A DNA stretch of 64,000 bases from Clostridium sartagoforme. GTDB lineage: Bacteria; Bacillota; Clostridia; Clostridiales; Clostridiaceae. Below are positions 44,774 through 54,325 of this stretch, one piece after another. The DNA is taken from positions 868,001-932,000 of the forward strand of contig NZ_SRYR01000001.1 in the NCBI RefSeq assembly GCF_004794105.1, read 5' to 3'. The notes beneath the pieces are model-generated. The model was not told where the DNA came from, did no database searches, and saw only the letters and a list, made by a program, of their open reading frames with translations. The translations under genes and the position numbers were made by a program. The stretch's first letter is position 1, and the number at the start of each line of letters is the position of its first letter.

Positions 44774-47614
44774 ATGAAAGAATTAGAATATAGTAATTTG
44801 GAAATAAGAGCAAGTACAAATGAAATATATTTAGAACAGTATATTGAGTTAATTGCAGTGAGAAAAAAGGAATTTGATATTTTAGAATTAGTAGATGTGG
44901 TTTGGGATATAAATTATAAAGGAAAAGAGATATCTTTAGAAGGTAATATATTAAAGGTTAGTAATAAGATTAAAGATATTAAGACCTTAAAAGTTTTATG
45001 TGCTGAATTAAAGACTGGTGCAAGAAAGGAGAGAGAGTTCCCTGTAATAAATAAAGAAGTAAAGAATCCATTAATACATTTTATTAAAAGTGATAATAAA
45101 TATTTTGGAGATAATTATTTATGGGATTTTTGGGTCTTTTCTCAAAATAAACTTTCATACAGCTTGGAACTAAAAAACAAAGGCGACATAAGTTATTATT
45201 CAGAAGTTAAAGAAGAAAATGTTATTGCAAGGCTAAGGAATTTTTATAATGGTATAGAAAACAATTGGGTAGAACAAACACCTACCTTTATAGTACCTAA
45301 TAAAGCTAAAAGCTATTATATAATTTACGGAGAAGATAAGCTTATAGATAATTTAAGTGAAGTTATTCCACATATTAATCCAAGAATAGAAAAAGCAATT
45401 ATGGATAGTAACAATGAAATAAGAGCCTATTTATCTAAAGAGCCACTAGATGATATTAAATTTAGTTTATATAAAAACAATAAAGAGATTAAGAATATAA
45501 ACTGTTTAATAAATAAAAAAGATAAAGAAGTTAGATTCTATAACTTAGATTTTGAGCTATCTTCCTATGATTTATTAGAAGTTAGAGCAGATAAATATTA
45601 TAGCAGAGCTAAAGTCTTACTTAGGAATATTCTAAATAAATATAATATATCTGAATTAAAGCTTGGTATTAGTTTATTAGAAGAAGTAATAAATTTAAGG
45701 ATATGGGCTCCTACAGCATTTAAAGTTGAGCTTTGCTTATATCATAATTGGTATGATAAGGAAGCCTTTATGATAGTTAATATGAATAGAGAAGAGGAAT
45801 ATGGTAGCTATTCTATTTATATAAGCAAAAGTGATTCTTATAAAAAATATTATTTATATAGACTTTATTTTAAAGATTTAAACTTAAAAGGTGAAGAATT
45901 TATAAAAGTTACTTATGCAGTAGATCCATATGCAACTGCTGTTTCTATAAATGGTGATAAGGGATACTTAATTGATATAAATTCATGTGAAACAAAGCCA
46001 TATGGATGGGATAATTATAAAAGACCCAAATTAGAAAGTTTAGAAGATATAATAATTTATGAAATGCACTTAAGAGATTTCACGATAAGTATGGAATCAG
46101 GAGTAACAGATGAAGTTAAAGGTAAGTATTTAGGATTAGTAGAAGAGGGAACTTTTTATAAAGAAAATAATATTTCGGTAAAGACTGGTATAGATCATAT
46201 AAAAGAACTTGGAGTAACTCATCTACATATATTGCCTATATTTGATTTTGCATCTGTAGATGAAGAAAGTAGAAATGATGAATCTAATAGAAATTGGGGA
46301 TATGATCCAAGAAATTATAATGTACCTGAAGGAAGCTATTCAACTAATCCATATAATCCTACAAATAGAATTATAGAGCTTAGATATATGATTAAATCAC
46401 TCCATAAAAATAATATTAGAATTATAATGGATGTAGTATATAACCATATGCATGATACTAAAAACTTAGATAACATTGTGCCAGGATATTATTTTAGAAG
46501 TGATAATAAAGGTAAATTAACTAATGGATCAGGGTGTGGGAATGAGCTAGCATCAGAGAGGCCAATTGTAAGGAAATTAATTTTAGATTCAATAAAATTT
46601 TGGACTGAAAATTATAATATGGATGGATTTAGATTTGATTTAATGGGATTAATAGATATAGATACAATAAAAAAAGTTGTAAGATATACTAATTCTTTAA
46701 ATGAAAATATAATAATTTATGGTGAACCTTGGGCTGGAGGATATACTTACCTAAGTAATGGAATAAAAAGGGGAGATCAAAGAAATGAAGGCTTTTCTAT
46801 ATTTAATGATAATTTTAGAGACAATATAAGAGGAAATAATTATCCTTCAATTGGGTTTGTAACTGGAAGTGCTCATAATCCCAAAATAGCTTGGAGTATT
46901 ATTGAAGGAATGAAAGGATCAATTTATACCTTTACTAATAAGTCTACAGAAAGTATAAATTATATAGATTCACATGATAATTTTACATTATGGGATCAAA
47001 TAGAAAAAAGCCTTAATGTAAATATAGAAGATTATCAGTATAGAAATATAGAAGAAAATAATATCTTTAATAATTTAAATGTTAGAAGGAATATTCTTGC
47101 ATTAGCAATAATTTTATTTTCTAAAGGGATTCCATTTATTCATGGAGGAGCCGAAATATTAAGGACTAAAAAAGGAGACAGTAATAGTTACAAGAGTTCA
47201 GATGAAATAAATGAGATAAAGTGGCAAGATAAAATTAGATTTAAAGAAGTCTTTAATTATATAAAAGGATTAATTTCTATTAGAAAAGGGATATCAGAAA
47301 TTAGAAGGGCAAATACTAAAGAATTAAATAATGTAGAGATAAGCTTTCTAAATAGTGATGAAAGAGTAGGAGTATTAAAATACAAAATAAGTAAGATTAA
47401 AATAAATAATAGAAATGTAAATAATTTTTATATTATATTTAATGCTACGTCTATAGATAATTATGATATTAATAATTATATTGAACCTCCTATAGAAGGA
47501 AGCTTTTATATAATAGGAAATCATAAAGTAGCAGGATTGGAAGTATTAGAAACTGTAAGAGGTAATAGTTTGCCTAGATTAAAGTCGTATTCTATATTGA
47601 TTTTCTATTGCTAA
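44774..47614 (+). CDS. pulA: Type I pullulanase
   Basis: 946 residues from ATG 44774 (weak GGATGG 7 nt upstream; TTG 44759 would be the alternative). No signal peptide, so it is probably intracellular and debranches alpha-1,6 links of glycogen or imported limit dextrins. Long N-terminal region of beta-sandwich modules (about 1-400, includes a CBM48-like part), then the GH13 barrel: NRNWGYDPRNYNVPEGSYST near 520, MDVVYNH near 555, nucleophile Asp622 in DGFRFDLMG, acid/base Glu651 in YGEPWAGG, and NYIDSHDN near 735. This combination is diagnostic of type I pullulanase. The N terminus has extra sequence relative to shorter members. Confidence 0.92.
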   Translation: MKELEYSNLEIRASTNEIYLEQYIELIAVRKKEFDILELVDVVWDINYKGKEISLEGNILKVSNKIKDIKTLKVLCAELKTGARKEREFPVINKEVKNPLIHFIKSDNKYFGDNYLWDFWVFSQNKLSYSLELKNKGDISYYSEVKEENVIARLRNFYNGIENNWVEQTPTFIVPNKAKSYYIIYGEDKLIDNLSEVIPHINPRIEKAIMDSNNEIRAYLSKEPLDDIKFSLYKNNKEIKNINCLINKKDKEVRFYNLDFELSSYDLLEVRADKYYSRAKVLLRNILNKYNISELKLGISLLEEVINLRIWAPTAFKVELCLYHNWYDKEAFMIVNMNREEEYGSYSIYISKSDSYKKYYLYRLYFKDLNLKGEEFIKVTYAVDPYATAVSINGDKGYLIDINSCETKPYGWDNYKRPKLESLEDIIIYEMHLRDFTISMESGVTDEVKGKYLGLVEEGTFYKENNISVKTGIDHIKELGVTHLHILPIFDFASVDEESRNDESNRNWGYDPRNYNVPEGSYSTNPYNPTNRIIELRYMIKSLHKNNIRIIMDVVYNHMHDTKNLDNIVPGYYFRSDNKGKLTNGSGCGNELASERPIVRKLILDSIKFWTENYNMDGFRFDLMGLIDIDTIKKVVRYTNSLNENIIIYGEPWAGGYTYLSNGIKRGDQRNEGFSIFNDNFRDNIRGNNYPSIGFVTGSAHNPKIAWSIIEGMKGSIYTFTNKSTESINYIDSHDNFTLWDQIEKSLNVNIEDYQYRNIEENNIFNNLNVRRNILALAIILFSKGIPFIHGGAEILRTKKGDSNSYKSSDEINEIKWQDKIRFKEVFNYIKGLISIRKGISEIRRANTKELNNVEISFLNSDERVGVLKYKISKIKINNRNVNNFYIIFNATSIDNYDINNYIEPPIEGSFYIIGNHKVAGLEVLETVRGNSLPRLKSYSILIFYC

Positions 47615-47616
47615 TT

Positions 47617-47637
47617 GAGCTGCCTTTTCGGCAGCTC
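47617..47637 (+). terminator. Hairpin after pulA
   Basis: GAGCTGCC-TTTTC-GGCAGCTC, 8-bp perfect stem starting 3 nt after the stop, but followed by ATATTAAC rather than a T run. Confidence 0.5.
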
Positions 47638-47665
47638 ATATTAACAATATAGTAATAATATTAGA

Positions 47666-48310
47666 CTATTGTGAAACAGCAAATACCTTTTTAAATACTG
47701 TTTCAATAGGTAGTATTAGAAGCAATACAATAACTATTATTAAATTACTTCCTACATAAGAAGCATTAGCTACAAATGAGTAAAGGGCAGGTGACCAACC
47801 ATCTGGAGCAAACTGTCCAAAGAATAAAAATCCAGAAATAAAGTGAAAAATAAATTTAAAGAACATTCCAACAGAAGCACCGATTAGCTTTCTATTCTTA
47901 AAATATCCAGCAAGTCCAACAGCCATATATGGAAGTGGGTAATCAAATAGTACTTGAAGGGGATGAACAATATAAGGACTAATAATAAGGTTTATTAGAC
48001 CAAATAATAATCCAGTAAGCATTCCAATTTCGGCACCATAAAATAAAGCAATAACTATTATAGGAACTACACTTCCTAAGTTAATGCTACCAATACCATT
48101 AGGTAGGTCTATTATCTTAACAAAATCAAGTATAGTAGCTAAGGCTAAAGCTAGTCCAATTCTCGCCATAGTTTTAGAGTCAAGCTTTATTTTCTTAAAG
48201 CTAATTAAGGCTAAAATCACTATCATTAATCCAAGTAATGCAGCAATAGATAAAGGATTATTGAATATTTCTATAAATCCTTCTTTTATAGTATTAAAAA
48301 TATTAGTCAT
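47666..48310 (-). CDS. thiT: ECF transporter substrate-specificity protein ThiT (thiamine)
   Basis: 214 residues from ATG 48310; the longer open frame upstream would translate through the riboswitch and terminator and is not the gene. Six membrane helices. Family features: NGIGSINLGSVVPIIVIALFYG near 90-110, the stretch LIISPYIVHPLQVLFDYPLPYMAVGLAG near 125-150 that contributes the thiamine site, and FKFIFHFISGFLFFG. It works with the shared EcfA1A2T module, which is not encoded here. A TPP riboswitch with terminator precedes it. Confidence 0.93.
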   Translation of the reverse strand: MTNIFNTIKEGFIEIFNNPLSIAALLGLMIVILALISFKKIKLDSKTMARIGLALALATILDFVKIIDLPNGIGSINLGSVVPIIVIALFYGAEIGMLTGLLFGLINLIISPYIVHPLQVLFDYPLPYMAVGLAGYFKNRKLIGASVGMFFKFIFHFISGFLFFGQFAPDGWSPALYSFVANASYVGSNLIIVIVLLLILPIETVFKKVFAVSQ

Positions 48311-48343
48311 AAAAAAATACCTCCTAAAATTTGCTAGGAGGTA
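48311..48343 (-). terminator. TPP riboswitch expression platform
   Basis: Minus strand TACCTCCT-loop-AGGAGGTA followed by seven Us and directly by the thiT ATG. The 3' arm is also the AGGAGG ribosome binding site, so the hairpin could act both as terminator and as translation block. Confidence 0.85.
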
Positions 48344-48381
48344 CATTATAGCCAATATAAATATCGTTAACAACATACAAG

Positions 48382-48462
48382 TGACTTTCCTACGCTGGTA
48401 TTATCCAGATCAGGTAAAGAGGGTTAATGATTATCATCTCTCAGCCATAAGGCACCCCTAGC
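48382..48462 (-). promoter_or_regulatory. TPP riboswitch (THI element)
   Basis: On the minus strand: CTAGGGGTGCC, then GGCTGAGA, then ACCCTCTTTACCTGATCTGG, then ATAATACCAGCGTAGGAA. All the strictly conserved THI-box segments are present and in order. About 40 nt lie between it and the terminator arm. Confidence 0.97.
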
Positions 48463-48483
48463 ACGTAATATTAATTTACATTA

Positions 48484-48512
48484 ATTTTACAATAATTCTC
48501 AGATGAAGTCAA
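48484..48512 (-). promoter_or_regulatory. Promoter of the thiT leader
   Basis: Minus strand TTGACT (48512-48507), 17 bp, TAAAAT (48489-48484). Start site about 48477, shortly before the TPP aptamer. Confidence 0.7.
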
Positions 48513-48649
48513 TAATTATTATTAATGGAATATTATTCAATAGGTTGTTTGAAACCATAGTATTTATAAATTTGAATATTTAGATAGACTAATATAAATA
48601 TATAAGTATAATGATAGTAAGAGTAATTTATAGGAAAGAAGGATTATAT

Positions 48650-49213
48650 ATGAATATATTTGTTGAAAAAATGAAATCAAAATTAGAAAGTGAAGATAGA
48701 ATAAATGAACTTAGCCCAAAAGAAACATTAGAAAAGCTAGGGTTTAAAGATGGAATGATATTATGTGATATTGGAGCTGGGACAGGCCTATTTTCAAATA
48801 TAGCTGCAAAAATTAGTAGTAATAGCATTTATGCATTAGATATATCAGATGATATGTTAGAATACTTAGAAGAGAAAAAGAAAGAATTATCCCTTTCAAA
48901 TTTAATTCCAACCAAGGTTGTTGGAGATACTTTACCATTAGAATCTGAAAAAGCAGATTTAGCAATTATGGTAACCGTTTTACATGAAGTAAATAATCAA
49001 AAAGAAATGCTTAAAGAAATCAAAAGAGTAATTAAGGAAGATGGAAGAGCATTTATTGTTGAGTTTCATAATAGTGAGACACCTTTTGGGCCACCACTTT
49101 CACGTAGAATAGATAGTAAAGATTTAATTAGTTTAAGTAAAGAAGCTGGATTTACTAAAGTAGAAGAAATAAACCTTGGTGTAAATATGTATGGAATAAT
49201 ACTAGAAAAGTAA
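48650..49213 (+). CDS. Class I SAM-dependent methyltransferase
   Basis: 187 residues from ATG 48650 with AAAGAAGG 6-10 nt upstream; the open frame goes back to 48611 without a better site. Rossmann methyltransferase: motif I LCDIGAGTGLFS near 34-45, the acidic ALDISDDMLEYL near 60, and VTVLHEVNNQKEMLKEIKRVIKEDG near 105-130. UbiE/COQ5-like small methyltransferases with unknown acceptor are common in clostridia. It is convergent with the MATE gene; several hairpins follow. Confidence 0.85.
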   Translation: MNIFVEKMKSKLESEDRINELSPKETLEKLGFKDGMILCDIGAGTGLFSNIAAKISSNSIYALDISDDMLEYLEEKKKELSLSNLIPTKVVGDTLPLESEKADLAIMVTVLHEVNNQKEMLKEIKRVIKEDGRAFIVEFHNSETPFGPPLSRRIDSKDLISLSKEAGFTKVEEINLGVNMYGIILEK

Positions 49214-49255
49214 GTCTATAATGTATAATTTGAAATTTATAATGTAAAATGAAGG

Positions 49256-49279
49256 ATAAAACTCCTGACGGAGTTTTAT
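49256..49279 (+). terminator. Hairpin 1 after the methyltransferase gene
   Basis: AAAACTCC-TGAC-GGAGTTTT, perfect stem, modest T tail; part of the repeat's left arm. Confidence 0.6.
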
Positions 49280-49288
49280 AGATTATTG

Positions 49289-49321
49289 AAAACCCCCTAT
49301 TTAAAAAATAGAGGGTTTTTG
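49289..49321. terminator. Hairpin 2 after the methyltransferase gene
   Basis: AAAACCC..CTATTT pairs with AAATAG..GGGTTTTT; 14-bp stem with a short A loop and T tail on both strands. Probably terminates both the methyltransferase and, from the other side, the MATE gene. Confidence 0.75.
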
Positions 49322-49394
49322 TATAAAGCCATTTAGCTTTTCAGTAACTCCTAAGGGAGTTACATCCTTAATTATTCATTATCAATTATCCATT

Positions 49395-50720
49395 CTACAT
49401 TATTCTATCTATTTTTTTATGATAAGTTATCATAAGAGGTACACAAGCAGCTATCCAAGCAGCTGGATCTGCTAGGGCAATTCCTGTGAATCCTATAATT
49501 AAAGGCAATGTAAATGCAGCAATAGTTCTAGCAACCATTTCTGCAACTCCTGCCATCATAGGCACAAAGCTTTCTCCAATACCTTGAAGGGTATTTCTAT
49601 AAATAAAGATTAGTCCAAGTGGTATGTAAAATATAGATACAGTATTTAAATAATGTTTTGAGTAAGCAATAACTTCTAAATCATTGCCACTCATAAATAA
49701 TTTTGTAAAAGCTCCACCAAATAAAAACACCACAATAGTTGATACAATACTAACTATAATACTAATAGTAGTACATTTTTTAACTCCTTCTTTTATACGA
49801 TCTATTCTTCCAGCTCCTAAGTTTTGACCAGAATAAGTGGCCATTGTAACACCAAAAGTAATAGCAGGTTGCATTACTAATTGCTGAACTTTAGATGCAG
49901 CTGTATAAGAAGCTATAATCTTAGATCCAAAGTTGTTTAAAGCTCCTTGAAGGACCATTGCACCTGCAGCAGTAATTGAAAACTGAAGGGCCATAGGTAT
50001 CCCTATTCTCAATTGCTTGGACATATAATTTTTGTTGATTTTCCAGTGCTTTTTCTTAAGTCTTAATATAGGAAATTTCTTTACTATATAGAAAGCACAA
50101 AGAATTGCTGAAACTGATTGAGAAATTATAGTAGCATAAGCTGCACCAGCTACACCCATATTAAAGTTAAGTATAAATACAATATCTAAAATGATATTTA
50201 GTACGGAGGCAATAATTAAGAAGTATAATGGTGTTTTACTATCACCAAGGGCTCTTAAAATACTAGATAGCATATTGTAAAAAATAATTGCTATATTTCC
50301 AGCATAAATTACAATTATGTAAGATAAAGCATCACTCATAATATTATCAGGAGTGTTCATAAGTTCTAGTAAAGGTCTGGCAGACCACATACTAACTGCA
50401 GTAACTATAATAGTCATAATAGCAGATAAAATTAATGAGCTTGCAAAGGACTTCTTTACACCTTCTTCATCATTTGCACCAAATCTTTGAGAAACTAAAA
50501 CTGCAAATCCACTAGTAATACCAATAACAAAGCCATTAACTAAGAAAGCCATAGCACCAGTAGAACCAACTGCAGCTAATGCATCAACACCAAGAATCCT
50601 TCCAACGATAACGGTATCAGCCATACTATAAAATTGTTGAAAGATATTTCCTATAAGTAAAGGAATAGAAAAGGTAATAATTAATTTAACGGGACTTCCC
50701 GTAGTCATATCTTTAGTCAA
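49395..50720 (-). CDS. MATE family efflux transporter
   Basis: 441 residues, twelve predicted helices in two halves related by the MATE fold. TTG start at 50720 with AGAGGGGGATATAAC upstream (ATG at 50708 is possible). N-terminal MTTGSPVKLIITFSIPLLIGNIFQQFYSMADTVIVGRILG is characteristic of the DinF/NorM-like clostridial branch, and the second half repeats the pattern near 235. MATE proteins export cationic drugs or metabolites with Na or H coupling; the substrate is unknown. It stands alone, and its stop codon is covered by an inverted repeat. Confidence 0.9.
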   Translation of the reverse strand: MTKDMTTGSPVKLIITFSIPLLIGNIFQQFYSMADTVIVGRILGVDALAAVGSTGAMAFLVNGFVIGITSGFAVLVSQRFGANDEEGVKKSFASSLILSAIMTIIVTAVSMWSARPLLELMNTPDNIMSDALSYIIVIYAGNIAIIFYNMLSSILRALGDSKTPLYFLIIASVLNIILDIVFILNFNMGVAGAAYATIISQSVSAILCAFYIVKKFPILRLKKKHWKINKNYMSKQLRIGIPMALQFSITAAGAMVLQGALNNFGSKIIASYTAASKVQQLVMQPAITFGVTMATYSGQNLGAGRIDRIKEGVKKCTTISIIVSIVSTIVVFLFGGAFTKLFMSGNDLEVIAYSKHYLNTVSIFYIPLGLIFIYRNTLQGIGESFVPMMAGVAEMVARTIAAFTLPLIIGFTGIALADPAAWIAACVPLMITYHKKIDRIM

Positions 50721-50903
50721 GTTATATCCCCCTCTTTATTAACTATTTTTTAAGATTTTCCTTATAAATGATACCACTGGAAAATTTAATTAGCAACTTT
50801 ATTTCAAAATTAGAATAGTAGTTAATAATTATGTAACAACTTACAATAGTTTTTAAAAACTTCCATTTATTATATAATTAAAAGTATAAAGGGAGGTTTT
50901 TCA

Positions 50904-52097
50904 GTGAAAAAACATATTTCATTAATTGGAGGATTATTAATATCTACAATTTTAATCGGTTGTAGCGAAACAAAGGTTCTAGATGAGAGCACAAAGGATA
51001 ATATTTCAGAGAAATACACAATTACAGAAAGAAATATAGAAAATACTGATAAGGAGCATTTATTTACACCCTTATTTTATGATGTAGATACAGTATATGG
51101 TACAATGTCTCCGAATAAAGAAGCAGACTCTGATAAGTTTGCAATCCCATATTATATAGACATTGAAGGAAATATAAAAAAAGTTGAAAATGACAAATTT
51201 ACAGATAACGAAATAGACTTTATAAAGGAAAATAATGGTTTTCGAAAGCAAGGAATATATATGATAGATTCAAATAAATTAAATGATAGGAAATACTATT
51301 ATATGGATGTAATAGATAAAACAAAATTTGAACTTAAAGATTTTGAAATTAATCAAAATAAAATAGAAAATAAATTGAAGAGTATTGCTATAGGTGGTAG
51401 TAAAATTAATGATAATTATTATATTTATCAATATATATCTATGGATGATGGTAATATTAGCGACACTAGAGATTTTATTATAATAGATTTAAAGAATGAA
51501 AAATATTATGTGAATAATAATGAGAAAAAAATAAAAAAATTTTACTATGATGATAACTTGAATTCAATTATAGCTATAGATGAAATTGGTAAAATGTATA
51601 AGCTTAAGTTTGATGAAAACAGTATAATCTTCGAAGAATATAAAACTATAGATATTGAAAAAGTAAATTCATACAATAGAGAGACTTTTCTAGTAAGTAA
51701 ATTATCTAATAATAAATTGCTTATTAGAGTTCAAAGTACTGAATCTAAAGAATATATGGATTACTTTAATGCCGTATATGATATTGAAACTAAGGAAGTT
51801 ATTTATTTTGATAAAGAAAAAACAATATTAGATAGTTTAGAAAATACTAAATTTTATTGTATATATTATAAAGATGAGAAATATTTAGGGGAAGTATCTG
51901 AAGATGGTAATATTAATTTAATATATAAATTAGATAATGATGATGGATACAAGTATTTTTATTCAGAAGCTAATGAAGAAGGCAATAAAGTTTTCTTAAC
52001 TAGGATTAAAATATCAGAAGAAAGCATAAAGAATCCTGAAAAACCTTTAATAAAAGAAGATATAAAATACTCTATATTAGAAATACAAGAAAGGTAA
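50904..52097 (+). CDS. Putative lipoprotein, probable sensor-side partner of a two-component system
   Basis: 397 residues, GTG start at 50904 with GGGAGGT upstream. Signal peptide with lipobox LIGC, acylated Cys20, then an extracellular domain rich in Tyr, Asp and Lys with many predicted strands (repeat-like DVIDKTKFELKDFEI, IIDLKNEKYYVNNNEK, KYLGEVSEDGNINLIYKL). It reads as a beta-propeller-like fold but I recognise no family. It lies 11 nt ahead of the response regulator, so all three genes are one transcript. It may sense a cell-surface signal or be the target of the system. Confidence 0.65.
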   Translation: MKKHISLIGGLLISTILIGCSETKVLDESTKDNISEKYTITERNIENTDKEHLFTPLFYDVDTVYGTMSPNKEADSDKFAIPYYIDIEGNIKKVENDKFTDNEIDFIKENNGFRKQGIYMIDSNKLNDRKYYYMDVIDKTKFELKDFEINQNKIENKLKSIAIGGSKINDNYYIYQYISMDDGNISDTRDFIIIDLKNEKYYVNNNEKKIKKFYYDDNLNSIIAIDEIGKMYKLKFDENSIIFEEYKTIDIEKVNSYNRETFLVSKLSNNKLLIRVQSTESKEYMDYFNAVYDIETKEVIYFDKEKTILDSLENTKFYCIYYKDEKYLGEVSEDGNINLIYKLDNDDGYKYFYSEANEEGNKVFLTRIKISEESIKNPEKPLIKEDIKYSILEIQER

Positions 52098-52108
52098 GAA
52101 TTTATTTT

Positions 52109-52783
52109 ATGGAAAAGAAAAAAATACTAGTAGTTGAAGATGAATATTCAATAAATGATGCAATAACCTTTGCCCTTAGAAAGGAAGCCTATGATGTTAG
52201 AAGTGTTTATAATGGTAAAAATGCTTTAGAGAGATTTAATGAATTTAAGCCAGATTTAGTATTGTTAGATTTAATGCTTCCTGATATGGATGGATTTGAT
52301 ATATGCAAAGAAATTTATAATAAGGCTTACGTTATAATACTAACTGCTAGAGGAGAAATTATAGATAAGATCTTAGGGCTAGAGCTTGGAGCTGATGATT
52401 ATATAGTTAAGCCCTTTGAAATTAAAGAAGTATTAGCTAGAATAAAGGCTGTATTTAGAAGAATAGAGAAGGGATTAGATAGAGATTTTATAGAGGAGAA
52501 GGAGGAAATAATTAAAATTTATCCAAGAGATAGAAGAGTAATTAAAGGAGGAAATGAAGTTGCTTTAAGAAGAAAAGAATTTGACTTATTAAATTTCTTA
52601 AATAGTAATAGGGGAACAGTCTTTTCTAGGGATGATTTATTAGAAAAGATATGGGGTTACGATTATGAAGGTGATACTAGAACTGTTGATGTCCATATAA
52701 GAAGGCTTAGAGAAAAGCTTAATGAAGATAAGGATAATTCGGTTATTGAAACAGTGTTTGGTGTCGGATACGTAATGAGGTGA
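52109..52783 (+). CDS. OmpR/PhoB-type response regulator
   Basis: 224 residues. Receiver domain about 1-118: acidic pocket ED at 10-11, phosphorylation site Asp54 in LLDLMLPDMDG, Thr in ILTARGE near 82 and Lys in YIVKPFE near 104. Winged-helix DNA-binding domain about 130-222 (ALRRKEFDLLNFLNSNRGTVFSRDDLLEKIWG, DTRTVDVHIRRLREKL). It ends 4 nt before the kinase gene, with TGAGGTGAGG overlapping its own stop as the ribosome binding site. Confidence 0.96.
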   Translation: MEKKKILVVEDEYSINDAITFALRKEAYDVRSVYNGKNALERFNEFKPDLVLLDLMLPDMDGFDICKEIYNKAYVIILTARGEIIDKILGLELGADDYIVKPFEIKEVLARIKAVFRRIEKGLDRDFIEEKEEIIKIYPRDRRVIKGGNEVALRRKEFDLLNFLNSNRGTVFSRDDLLEKIWGYDYEGDTRTVDVHIRRLREKLNEDKDNSVIETVFGVGYVMR

Positions 52784-52787
52784 GGCT

Positions 52788-54158
52788 TTGAATAAAACCT
52801 TAAAAGGTAAATTATTAATAGGGACAGTAGTTTCTGTTATATCAATTAATATAGCATTTACTATCTTTATATCAATATTTTTTAATAACTCCTTTAAAGA
52901 TAGTATTATTGAAGATATGGAGAATATAAAAATAACTTCTATTAATATAATTAGGCAAAAGGAAGTAGCAGAAGAGCCTCTTTGGAAAAGTTTATCACCT
53001 ATAAATGATGTTGTTCAAGGATATGTTAGCTTTTCTAATGAGGAAGGCAAGATTAATCAATCTGTGGGGAAAGCAGTTAATAGTGAAGAAATTAATAGTA
53101 TTATATTAGAAAGTAATAATATTAAATCCTTAATTAAGTTTAAGAATTTAAATAAATCTTATTATATAACCTACAATTATCCAGTATATTTAGATGAGAA
53201 TTTTATTAGTAATTTAATAATACAGAAAGATTATACAAATAAGTTCTATGAAATGATAAAAACAATAATAATTATTCTTTTAGGACAAGTACTTGTAGTA
53301 ATAACTTTAATATTAACTATAGCATCCATAATAAAAAAATCTATAATGCCTCTAAATAAATTAAATGAATCTATGAAGAATTTTAAGCTCGGAAAATATA
53401 CTGAAGATATTGAAGTATCTAGTGAGGATGAAATTTCAGATTTAGCTAAAACTTATAATTTAATGAAAAATCAATTAATAAATCAAGATAAATCCTTAAG
53501 AGAATTCTTTAATAATGCCACTCATGAGCTTAAGACTCCAGTTACATCTATTTCTCTTTATTCGCAGATATTAAGAGATAATGATATTAAAGAAATGGAT
53601 GAAGAGTTTATAAATAGAGCTAGTAGTAGGATAGTATTAGAATGTGAAAAAATGAAAACTTTAGTAGAAAACATTTTAGAAACTTCTAGAGGGAGTATAA
53701 ATAGAGATAAAGTGAAAACAAAATTTTCTTTAAAAGATTTAATAATGCAAATAGAAGAAGATTTTGAAGTAAGAATTAATAAGAGAAATCTAAAAATAAT
53801 TAATGAAATTCAAGAACTTGAATACTTAGGTGTACTTGAAGACTTTGAGCTGATTTTTGTTAATTTATTTGATAATAGTATTAAATATACTTCTTCAAAG
53901 GAAATTGAAGTTAAATTATCTAAAGAAGAGGAAACTACAAGTCTTATTATTAAAAATAAGATAAATAAAATACCTGAAGATATAAAAAATAGATTATTGG
54001 AACCATTTATTAAACATAATAATATAAATGATATAAGTAAAGAAATAAGTAGTTCAGGATTAGGACTATATCTATGTGGTGAAATAGCTAAGGAAAACAA
54101 TTGGAAGTTATCCTATGATATAATTGAAGAATTTATTACATTTAAATTAGAATTATAG
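52788..54158 (+). CDS. Sensor histidine kinase
   Basis: 456 residues, TTG start at 52788. Two membrane helices (about 10-32 and 160-182) with an extracellular sensor loop of about 125 residues, a HAMP domain (about 183-235), HisKA with phosphoacceptor His246 in NNATHELKTPVTSISLYS, and the ATPase domain (about 345-455) with NLFDNSIKYTS as N box and SGLGLYLCGEI as G box. The D/F region is short and the canonical G1 DxGxG is degraded to a KNKINKIP-like stretch; the kinase may still work, but the missing G1 motif deserves a check. Terminator follows. Confidence 0.93.
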   Translation: MNKTLKGKLLIGTVVSVISINIAFTIFISIFFNNSFKDSIIEDMENIKITSINIIRQKEVAEEPLWKSLSPINDVVQGYVSFSNEEGKINQSVGKAVNSEEINSIILESNNIKSLIKFKNLNKSYYITYNYPVYLDENFISNLIIQKDYTNKFYEMIKTIIIILLGQVLVVITLILTIASIIKKSIMPLNKLNESMKNFKLGKYTEDIEVSSEDEISDLAKTYNLMKNQLINQDKSLREFFNNATHELKTPVTSISLYSQILRDNDIKEMDEEFINRASSRIVLECEKMKTLVENILETSRGSINRDKVKTKFSLKDLIMQIEEDFEVRINKRNLKIINEIQELEYLGVLEDFELIFVNLFDNSIKYTSSKEIEVKLSKEEETTSLIIKNKINKIPEDIKNRLLEPFIKHNNINDISKEISSSGLGLYLCGEIAKENNWKLSYDIIEEFITFKLEL

Positions 54159-54203
54159 TCTTAATAAAGGTAAGAGTATATTCTAAAAAATTATTAAAAA
54201 TTT

Positions 54204-54253
54204 AAAGCTTCTGAAAAAATCTAAAGAGAATTTTTCAGAAGCTTATTTTTTAT
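54204..54253 (+). terminator. Terminator after the two-component operon
   Basis: AAGCTTCTGAAAAA pairs with TTTTTCAGAAGCTT, 14 bp, 10-12 nt loop, T-rich tail. Confidence 0.85.
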
Positions 54254-54325
54254 AATTTGAAAAAGATTATTTCTCTAACTATTTATTTTTAATTATTAAT
54301 TTCAATTGGATTCCTTATGCAACCT

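Larger units (their letters stand above)
49217..49406. repeat. Composite inverted repeat with internal terminators
   Basis: The first 62 bp (49217-49278) and the reverse complement of the last 65 bp (49342-49406) are clearly similar: both begin TAATGTA.AAT, continue through an ATAATG-rich block and an AAGGAT, and end in an ACTCC...GGAGT hairpin. Between them lie a perfect terminator (49289-49321) and a CTTTT-rich spacer. The right arm reaches over the stop codon of the MATE gene. It looks like a small mobile palindromic repeat of the MITE kind. Confidence 0.55.

Noticed and set aside
48311-48376. Upstream extension of thiT giving a hydrophobic N terminus
   Set aside because: These bases are the TPP riboswitch platform and terminator; ATG 48310 has the AGGAGG site.
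48084-48461. 125-codon plus-strand ORF across thiT 5' end and riboswitch
   Set aside because: Antisense to a certain gene and to a conserved RNA element.
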